From: Nitrospirota bacterium
GTDB taxonomy: Bacteria > Nitrospirota > 9FT-COMBO-42-15 > HDB-SIOI813
DNA: 5,220 nucleotides
NCBI GenBank assembly: GCA_016234155.1
Contig: JACRGZ010000124.1
Span: 1-5,220 of the forward strand
Direction of reading: 5' to 3'
The notes beneath the pieces are model-generated. The model did no database searches, was not told the DNA's origin, and saw nothing but the letters and a program-made list of their open reading frames with translations. The position numbers and the translations under genes were made by a program. How positions within the stretch are numbered: the first letter of the stretch is position 1; each line of letters begins with the position of its first letter. This document shows, in pieces, positions 1 through 5,220 of the stretch.

Positions 1-1100
1 TGAGGAGCGACTCCCGCATTAAGGAGTGGCAGCCCCGACAGGCCGATGATGCCCTGAGGCTTTATTATTTCCATTATCTTGGCAAGTCCAGGACAAGTCA
101 TGATAGTCCCGCCTTTAGCGATGTCTCAGCGATACTTGCGGAGGTGAGCCGCATTATCAGACTTAAACACTATTCCTATAGCACAGAACGGACATATCTT
201 CAATGGGTGGAACGCTTTTTTGCCTATGTAACTGAAACAGGCGGAAAACAAATAGATGCTGTAACGGCTGAGGATCTCAGGGGCTTTCTTTCTCATCTTG
301 CGCTTAACAGGCATGTTTCAGCCTCAACACAGAATCAGGCGTTTAATGCTATTTTGTTTTTGTTCCGAAATGTGCTCCATAAGGAAGTGGGCGAGCTTGA
401 TACCACGGTAAGGGCAAAACGAGGGCAGAAGCTGCCGGTAGTGCTCACGGTGGGCGAGGTAAGGCGGCTTTTTGAGCAAATGACCGGCACAAACCGCCTG
501 ATTGCAGAGCTGCTGTACGGCGCGGGGCTTCGTTTAATGGAAGCTGCAAGGCTGAGGGTTAAGGATATAGATTTTGATGCAAACACCCTGTATGTGCGCA
601 GCGGAAAAGGCGACAATGACCGTTCTACAATGCTTCCGGCAGCGGTCAAGGAGCGCTTAAGGGAGCATCTGACAAGTGTTAAGGCTTTGCATGACAAAGA
701 TCTTGCCGCCGGACATGGCAAGGTCTTCCTGCCGGACGCGCTTGAGCGCAAATATCCTAATGCCGCTAAAGAATGGGGCTGGCAGTATGTTTTCCCTTCG
801 GCAACCCTGTCTGTTGATCCGCGAAGCGGGATTGTCAGGCGTCATCATATAAGCGATACTGCGATACAGAGTGCGCTTAAAAACGCTGTGCGGAAGTCAG
901 GCATATTGAAACACGCAACTGTCCATACATTACGCCATAGCTTTGCTACACACCTACTGCAGAATGGAGTCAACATCCGGGAGGTGCAGAGTCTCCTCGG
1001 GCATAAGAATGTAGAGACGACCATGATTTACACCCATGTCCTGCGCGACATGTCTAATGCACCGCAGAGTCCGCTGGATGCACTATATGGAAATAAGTGA
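1..1100 (+). CDS. intI: Integron-type tyrosine recombinase (IntI family), 5' end outside window
   Basis: Site-specific tyrosine recombinase of the integron integrase family. Such enzymes join attC-bearing gene cassettes to attI through a 3'-phosphotyrosyl intermediate. The frame is read from base 3 and is open to the window edge, giving 365 visible residues. Counting from that first codon, the catalytic set is complete: R177 in GAGLRLMEAARL, K202 in RSGKGD, H308 and R311 in HTLRHSFATH, H334 in LLGHKN, and Y343 in MIYTHV. Residues about 243-266 (FLPDALERKYPNAAKEWGW and on to VFPS) form the extra segment diagnostic of IntI and absent from XerC/XerD. A core-binding domain starts at about residue 56 (HYSYSTERTYLQWV). 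Upstream residues 7-26 (KEWQPRQADDALRLYYFHYL) look like the end of a further helical N-terminal domain, so the protein is longer than the classical ~320-340 aa IntI. The GTG at 144 is the only in-frame ATG/GTG/TTG visible, but GGAG abuts it with no spacing and it would remove this conserved-looking segment, so the true start is probably upstream. No frameshift is seen. Cassette activity is not proven. Confidence 0.93.
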   Translation, partial: RSDSRIKEWQPRQADDALRLYYFHYLGKSRTSHDSPAFSDVSAILAEVSRIIRLKHYSYSTERTYLQWVERFFAYVTETGGKQIDAVTAEDLRGFLSHLALNRHVSASTQNQAFNAILFLFRNVLHKEVGELDTTVRAKRGQKLPVVLTVGEVRRLFEQMTGTNRLIAELLYGAGLRLMEAARLRVKDIDFDANTLYVRSGKGDNDRSTMLPAAVKERLREHLTSVKALHDKDLAAGHGKVFLPDALERKYPNAAKEWGWQYVFPSATLSVDPRSGIVRRHHISDTAIQSALKNAVRKSGILKHATVHTLRHSFATHLLQNGVNIREVQSLLGHKNVETTMIYTHVLRDMSNAPQSPLDALYGNK

Positions 1101-1179
1101 TATATACATACCCCTGTAGCAAAGAAAAATATCCTCGGCGTCAGGCTTGTTGTAAATTAAGGGGGACGGCCATATGAAC

Positions 1180-1220
1180 TGATGCCCTGTCAGGAGAGGC
1201 GCACATGAAACAGGGCATTA
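1180..1220 (+). other. Inverted repeat (hairpin) with RBS and ATG in the loop
   Basis: ATGCCCTGT (1182-1190) pairs perfectly with ACAGGGCAT (1210-1218). One G-U and one further A-U pair extend the stem to 11 bp. The 19-nt loop contains AGGAGAGG (1192-1199), a strong Shine-Dalgarno, followed 8 nt after AGGAG by ATG at 1205. That ATG opens an ORF of only eight codons (MKQGIIKD, stop at 1229-1231). No T-run follows, so this is not an intrinsic terminator. It could be an RNA regulatory structure, a leader-peptide device, or a remnant of a decayed gene or mobile element. The function is not established. Confidence 0.5.
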
Positions 1221-1251
1221 TCAAGGATTAAGTGCACAAGTATATGGATCT

Positions 1252-1563
1252 GTGAAGTTGGCACGAATAGCGTATGAACCACGCCCCGTTTATTTGGGAC
1301 TTTGTCCTGAATATCAATTCCTGCTATCAATTACCGGGTATAGCAGTCTGTTTTCATCTAAGACCATGAGTTATGAAGGAAGGTCTTTTGAAGTGCCCGA
1401 GGGGGTTACACTAAGATGGATTGCAGACAACTTCTTCACCCGTCTTAGGGTAACGGCCATAAGAAATATAACCACAAGCGCTGTAACGGAAGTTATTGAT
1501 ATTATGACCAGATGCTCTGTATTGAACGGATACATATACAATTCATTTATCGGAGACCAATAG
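1252..1563 (+). CDS. Hypothetical protein, 103 aa, doubtful
   Basis: I do not recognise this ORF. From a GTG at 1252 it encodes 103 residues ending in a TAG at 1561-1563. The product has two cysteines, no obvious signal peptide or membrane segment, and mixed hydrophobic content that could be beta-rich in the first half (VYLGLCPEYQFLLSITGY). The frame is open back to a TGA at 1180-1182, so GTG is the first usable start. It has only a weak GGA four bases upstream. An internal ATG at 1366 would give 65 residues, also without a clear RBS. It lies 151 bp after the integrase stop on the same strand and 164 bp before dnaE, and the dnaE promoter begins downstream of it. It could be a small real gene, a cassette-like orphan, a gene remnant, or chance. 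Confidence 0.33.
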   Translation: MKLARIAYEPRPVYLGLCPEYQFLLSITGYSSLFSSKTMSYEGRSFEVPEGVTLRWIADNFFTRLRVTAIRNITTSAVTEVIDIMTRCSVLNGYIYNSFIGDQ

Positions 1564-1596
1564 TCCCGGTATGATAACTTTTCATCTCGTTTTTGA

Positions 1597-1625
1597 TTGA
1601 CAACTGTCCTGATAAAATATATAAT
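1597..1625 (+). promoter_or_regulatory. Consensus sigma-70 type promoter for dnaE
   Basis: A perfect -35 hexamer TTGACA (1597-1602) is followed by a 17-bp spacer and a perfect -10 hexamer TATAAT (1620-1625). This places the predicted transcription start near 1632, giving a leader of about 95 nt before the dnaE ATG at 1728. The surrounding DNA is strongly AT-rich, with a short T-tract just upstream of the -35. The match to both hexamers and the optimal spacer implies strong, independent transcription of dnaE rather than read-through from the integrase. Confidence 0.85.
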
Positions 1626-1682
1626 AATTCACATACTAAATACAATAGATTGGATATAAATACCGCTAATTCACTAATTCAC
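1625..1682 (+). repeat. Three copies of the octamer TAATTCAC in the dnaE leader
   Basis: TAATTCAC occurs at 1625-1632, overlapping the last base of the -10 box and the predicted start site, and again twice in direct tandem at 1667-1674 and 1675-1682. The spacing between the first copy and the pair is 34 bp. The positions would suit an operator, but the region is AT-rich and short repeats arise easily. No known regulator binding site is recognised. Confidence 0.4.
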
Positions 1683-1715
1683 CACATTATATAGGATATG
1701 AAAGAAAAGTAAAAC

Positions 1716-1720
1716 AAGGA
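1716..1720 (+). promoter_or_regulatory. Ribosome binding site of dnaE
   Basis: AAGGA lies 7 nt upstream of the ATG at 1728, a normal Shine-Dalgarno spacing. It supports this ATG as the start, as does the N-terminal alignment, because the conserved PHP motif HLHVHTKYS begins at residue 8 as in other DnaE proteins. Confidence 0.8.
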
Positions 1721-1727
1721 TTTTCAT

Positions 1728-4700
1728 ATGCATCACTCTGATTTTGTCCACCTCCATGTCCATACAAAATACAGTCTCCTTGACGGCGCTAACACTATCG
1801 AGGCGATTGTAGATGCGGCAGAGAAATTCAGGATGCCTGCCCTTGCTATCACAGACCACGGGAACATGTATGGGGCCATAGAATTCCATCAAACAGCGGT
1901 AAAGAAGGGCATTAAACCTATCATAGGCTGCGAGGTATATATTGCGCCTAAGAGCCGTCTTGACAAGAAGGATAACTATGGCATACCGAACGCATCATTT
2001 CACCTTATACTCCTTGCCTCAAATATGAGGGGGTATAAAAACCTGATCAGGCTTGTAAGTGCGGCACATTTGGAGGGGTTTTACTACAGGCCAAGGATAG
2101 ATAAAGAGATACTGGCGCAGTACAGTGATGGTTTAATCGCCCTCAGTTCCTGCCTCAAAGGGGAGATCCCTTACAGGCTTCTCGAAGGGAGGACTGATGA
2201 GGCGGTTAAGGCCGCCGGTGAATATATAGAGATCATGGGCAAGGATAACTTCTTCTTTGAGATACAGGACAACAAAATAGAAGACCAGAATACGGTAAAT
2301 AAAGGGCTTGTATCACTTGCAGGAAAACTCGGTGTCCGGGTCGTAGCTACAGGAGATTGCCATTATTTAAAGAGAGAGGATGCCAAGGCACACGATATCC
2401 TCCTCTGTATCCAGACAGGTACGAATATAAACGACCCCAAGAGGCTCAGGTTTTCTACAGATGAGTTTTATATGAAATCACCGGAAGAGATGCACAAGGC
2501 CTTTGCTGAACTGCCTGAGGCGCTCCTGAACACCAGGGATATTGCCCAGAGGTGTAATGTGGAGCTTGAATTTGGTAAATTCTTCCTCCCTGCATATGAT
2601 GTCCCCGAAGGTTATACGAGGGAGAATTACCTTGAGGAACTGGTAAATAAAGGGCTTGAGAAACGGCTGACTCAAACGGAAAACGGAGATACGTCAAGAG
2701 AAGTTTGCGATGCGCGGGTCAAAGAAGAGCTGAAGGTTATAAACTCCATGGGGTATGCAGGATACTTCCTGATTGTCTGGGATTTCATAAACTATGCAAA
2801 GGCTAATTCGATCCCGGTCGGACCTGGAAGAGGCTCTGCCGCAGGGAGTCTTGTCGCCTATTGCCTGAAGATTACCGACATAAACCCCCTTAAACACGGA
2901 CTCCTCTTTGAACGCTTCCTGAATCCGGCGCGGATAAGCATGCCTGATATTGACATAGACTTCTGTATGGACGGAAGGGATAAGGTGATACAGTATGTTA
3001 CAGAGAAATACGGAAGCGATCACGTGGCCCAGATCATCACGTTCGGGACAATGGCCGCCCGTGCTGCTATAAGGGATGTAGGACGCAGCCTTGATATACC
3101 GTACGCAGAGGTAGACAGGGTGGCAAAATTGGTGCCGGAAGGCCCAAATGTAAGTTTAGAAAGTGCGCTAAGTTCTGAGCCAAGGCTAAAGGAACTTGTT
3201 AACTCCGATGTACGGATAAAGGAGCTGCTCAACTATGCCCTTGCCCTGGAGGGACTTACGAGGCATGCATCCACCCACGCAGCCGGTATCGTCATATCAA
3301 AAGACCCTCTTACAGAATATGTCCCACTGGGCCGTGGCACCAAGGATGAGATAGTAACTCAATTCGCTATGGAATATATCGAGAAGATCGGCCTTGTCAA
3401 ATTTGACTTCCTTGGGCTAAAGACCCTTACCGTCATTGACCATACAGTGCGGTTGATAAACCAGTCACGCAGCACAACAGACCGGTTCGACATAACGTCT
3501 GCACCTCTCGATGACCCTTCTACTTACCAGACACTCTCTTCCGGTAATACCGCAGGCATATTCCAATTAGAAAGCACGGGCATGCGTGATATCCTTGTGA
3601 AGACAAAACCTGACCGGTTTGATGACCTGGTGGCAATCCTCGCCCTCTACAGGCCGGGACCTCTCGGAAGCGGGATGGTGGATGACTATATTAAGCGGCG
3701 GAGGGGGCTTATACCGGTAAAGTACGAGACCCCTGAGTTAAAAGACATATTAAAGGAAACCCACGGTGTGATCGTCTATCAGGAACAGGTGATGAAGATA
3801 GCAAATGTGCTTGCCGGTTTCAGCATGGGAGAGGCTGATCTCCTGCGGCGGGCCATGGGGAAAAAAGACCCTGAGACCATGACAAAGTTAAAGGAAAGGT
3901 TTATAGAAGGAGTAAAACAGAGTGGAATAACCCCCAAAAAGGCTGAAAAGATATTTGACCTGATTGAATACTTCGCCGGCTATGGCTTCAACAAATCACA
4001 CAGCGCTGCCTATGCACTGATAAGTTATCAGACGGCCTATCTTAAGACCCATTATCCCGTTGAATATATGGCCGCAATGTTGACATGCGAAATGGGGAAA
4101 ATGGAGAAGATCACGTCCGGGATACGGGAATGTAAAGATATGGGTCTTGATATACTCCCCCCTGATGTCAATGAAAGCGACAGGGATTTTACCGTCTCAG
4201 GAAAGGCCATAAGGTTTGGCCTTGTGGCAATAAAGAATATAGGTGAGGCTGCGATAGAATCTGTCATTGCTACGCGTAACGAAGGGGGCAAGTTCAAAAC
4301 TATTTTCGATTTCTGTAAGCGGGTAGATTTAAGAAAGGTAAATAAGAGGGCTATAGAGTCTCTCATAAAGAGTGGGGCATTTGATACAACCGGGATACGG
4401 CGCTCTCAGCTTCTGGGTGTCATTGATAAGGCCATTTCCATCGGCGGGGCTCATCAGAAGGCAAAAAAACAGGTCACTATTTTTGAATCACTTGAGTCAG
4501 GGGGGGGCGACACTACTACAGAACTTCTGCCGGACATACCTGAGTGGGATGAACATATACTGCTGAAAAATGAGAAAGAGACTATAGGGTTTTATATAAC
4601 AGGTCATCCGCTTGCAAGATTTGAGTCAAAGATAAGGAGATATACATCAGTTACGACAAAGGATTTGTCTGAGATCGCAGATGGAAAAGATGTTACCATC

Positions 4701-5213
4701 TGTGGTATCATTACTGAGGTCCGTTCTACCCTGACAAAGAAGGGAGATAAGATGGCCTATTTACGGCTGGAAGATATGGATGGGAGTGTAGAAGTAATCG
4801 TGTTCCCTGATCTATATCGTTCATCTTCTAATCTTTTGGGTAATCTTTTATTAGAAGATACGCCTGTAATGTTGACGGGGACGGTAAACAGAACGGAGGC
4901 CGGCTGTAAGATCAAATCAAGCAAGATTGTTGATCTTGCCGGGATTGCAGAAAAGGGCTCAAACAAGGTTGATATAAAGCTCCACTCCTTAGGTCTGACT
5001 ACAGACGACTTAAAGGCGCTTAAAGGTATGCTGTTAGCCCACAGAGGGACATGTCCTGTCTTTCTGCATCTTATAACCAATCAGAAGGAATATGTAGTTG
5101 CGCTTGATAACGACCTTAGCATTAACCCCTCTGATGACTTTATGGTGGCTGTGGAAAATAAATTTGGTAAGGATACAGTCTTTTTTAATCAAGATTTGAA
5201 ATCTCAAATTTGA
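1728..5213 (+). CDS. dnaE: DNA polymerase III subunit alpha (DnaE)
   Basis: Catalytic alpha subunit of the replicative C-family DNA polymerase. It extends primers at the cytoplasmic replication fork together with the sliding clamp and clamp loader. The product is 1161 aa, close to the E. coli protein (1160 aa). The N-terminal PHP domain (about 5-215) shows HLHVHTKYS (H10, H12), D19, TDHGNMYG (H44), GCEVY (E69), FHLILL (H92), SSC (C142) and GDCHY (D210, H212). All likely metal ligands are present, unlike E. coli. The polymerase domain has GPGRGSAAGS (365-374), the catalytic aspartates in PDIDIDF (406-412), and the third in KFDFLGL (D560). Fingers motifs include YQEQVMK (684-690) and YGFNKSHSAAY (752-762). 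An HhH region follows at about 830-860, then a clamp-binding match QVTIF (915-919), an OB fold (about 989-1070) and a C-terminal domain. The gene has its own promoter and RBS. The last few codons fall in a palindromic element, and a G8 tract lies at codons 925-927. No frameshift is seen. Confidence 0.98.
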   Translation: MHHSDFVHLHVHTKYSLLDGANTIEAIVDAAEKFRMPALAITDHGNMYGAIEFHQTAVKKGIKPIIGCEVYIAPKSRLDKKDNYGIPNASFHLILLASNMRGYKNLIRLVSAAHLEGFYYRPRIDKEILAQYSDGLIALSSCLKGEIPYRLLEGRTDEAVKAAGEYIEIMGKDNFFFEIQDNKIEDQNTVNKGLVSLAGKLGVRVVATGDCHYLKREDAKAHDILLCIQTGTNINDPKRLRFSTDEFYMKSPEEMHKAFAELPEALLNTRDIAQRCNVELEFGKFFLPAYDVPEGYTRENYLEELVNKGLEKRLTQTENGDTSREVCDARVKEELKVINSMGYAGYFLIVWDFINYAKANSIPVGPGRGSAAGSLVAYCLKITDINPLKHGLLFERFLNPARISMPDIDIDFCMDGRDKVIQYVTEKYGSDHVAQIITFGTMAARAAIRDVGRSLDIPYAEVDRVAKLVPEGPNVSLESALSSEPRLKELVNSDVRIKELLNYALALEGLTRHASTHAAGIVISKDPLTEYVPLGRGTKDEIVTQFAMEYIEKIGLVKFDFLGLKTLTVIDHTVRLINQSRSTTDRFDITSAPLDDPSTYQTLSSGNTAGIFQLESTGMRDILVKTKPDRFDDLVAILALYRPGPLGSGMVDDYIKRRRGLIPVKYETPELKDILKETHGVIVYQEQVMKIANVLAGFSMGEADLLRRAMGKKDPETMTKLKERFIEGVKQSGITPKKAEKIFDLIEYFAGYGFNKSHSAAYALISYQTAYLKTHYPVEYMAAMLTCEMGKMEKITSGIRECKDMGLDILPPDVNESDRDFTVSGKAIRFGLVAIKNIGEAAIESVIATRNEGGKFKTIFDFCKRVDLRKVNKRAIESLIKSGAFDTTGIRRSQLLGVIDKAISIGGAHQKAKKQVTIFESLESGGGDTTTELLPDIPEWDEHILLKNEKETIGFYITGHPLARFESKIRRYTSVTTKDLSEIADGKDVTICGIITEVRSTLTKKGDKMAYLRLEDMDGSVEVIVFPDLYRSSSNLLGNLLLEDTPVMLTGTVNRTEAGCKIKSSKIVDLAGIAEKGSNKVDIKLHSLGLTTDDLKALKGMLLAHRGTCPVFLHLITNQKEYVVALDNDLSINPSDDFMVAVENKFGKDTVFFNQDLKSQI

Positions 5214-5217
5214 GATT
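5192..5217. repeat. Palindromic AT-rich element overlapping the dnaE stop
   Basis: AATCTCAAATTTGAGATT (5200-5217) is a perfect 18-bp palindrome with the TGA stop inside it. An overlapping inverted repeat AGATTT-G-AAATCT (5192-5204) precedes it. As RNA it could fold as a 7-bp stem with an AATT loop. The three bases that follow before the window ends are AAA, so a T-run typical of an intrinsic terminator is not seen. Its form resembles AT-rich intergenic repeats whose translation gives LKSQI-like tails. It may be the edge of such a repeat or a terminator arm, and the window ends too soon to decide. Confidence 0.5.
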
Positions 5218-5220
5218 AAA

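Larger units (their letters stand above)
1101..1727. other. Intergenic interval between integrase and dnaE, no attC found
   Basis: This 627-bp stretch separates the two confident genes. It has no tRNA, rRNA, CRISPR or transposase signature that I recognise. I scanned it for integron core sites on both strands (GTTRRRY and RYYYAAC) and found none, so there is no support for attC or a simple attI site here. In attI-before-intI integrons the site would lie left of the window. No hairpin followed by a T-run, as in an intrinsic terminator, is seen after the integrase stop. The interval holds the hairpin, the orphan ORF and the dnaE promoter region listed separately. Confidence 0.7.

Noticed and set aside
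144..152. GTG at 144 as the start of the integrase
   Set aside because: The frame is open to the window edge, the GGAG abuts the GTG with no spacing, and the upstream codons encode a domain-like helical segment. The visible gene is better treated as 5'-partial.
335..751. Minus-strand ORF of 138 codons inside the integrase
   Set aside because: It lies antisense to a gene with a full catalytic signature, has low-complexity Ser/Arg-rich composition, and has no recognisable motif. It is a shadow frame.
1180..1220. Hairpin as an intrinsic terminator of the integrase
   Set aside because: The stem is not followed by a T-run and the loop is long (19 nt), so termination is not supported.
1101..1727. 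An attC or attI site behind the integrase
   Set aside because: No GTTRRRY or RYYYAAC core was found on either strand. The 1180-1220 hairpin lacks the core sites and the bulged long-stem form of attC.
1674..1892. Minus-strand ORF overlapping the dnaE start
   Set aside because: It covers the dnaE RBS and first PHP codons in antisense and has no RBS or family resemblance, so it is a shadow of dnaE.
2455..3232. Minus-strand ORFs inside dnaE (2455-2697, 2694-3023, 3020-3232)
   Set aside because: They are all antisense to conserved DnaE polymerase-domain coding sequence and show no independent signals.

Overview
The window is chromosomal-looking bacterial DNA with two confident protein genes on the + strand: the 3' part of an integron-type tyrosine recombinase (intI family, to 1100) and a complete dnaE (1728-5213) encoding the alpha subunit of DNA polymerase III. 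Both genes are moderate in GC, and the 130 bp before dnaE is AT-rich. The DnaE has an apparently intact PHP metal site, and the recombinase belongs to the environmental, long-N-terminus type of IntI. Together these suggest a Nitrospirota, Desulfobacterota or similar environmental lineage rather than an enterobacterium. That placement is an inference from general protein character, not from a search.

Layout: 1-1100 holds the recombinase. It is open to the left edge, so its start is outside the window. All catalytic residues are visible, as is the extra helix segment that separates integron integrases from XerC/D. Bases 1101-1727 form a 627-bp interval without a recognised gene. It contains a 9-11 bp hairpin (1180-1220) whose loop carries a good Shine-Dalgarno and an ATG, an orphan 103-codon ORF of uncertain reality (1252-1563), and then a textbook sigma-70 promoter (TTGACA, 17 bp, TATAAT at 1597-1625) with a ~95-nt leader and a good RBS for dnaE. 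I found no GTTRRRY or RYYYAAC pair there, so no attC or cassette array is supported. Bases 1728-5213 are dnaE, with PHP, polymerase, HhH, clamp-binding, OB and C-terminal domains in the usual order and at the usual length. Its last codons run into an 18-bp perfect palindrome at the right edge.

The two main genes do not obviously work together: dnaE is housekeeping and has its own promoter, while the integrase is a mobile-type gene sitting next to it. I see no clear evidence of a new multi-gene system. The points most worth following are the extended N-terminus of the integrase, its lack of visible recombination sites, the hairpin and orphan ORF behind it, and the palindrome overlapping the dnaE stop codon.
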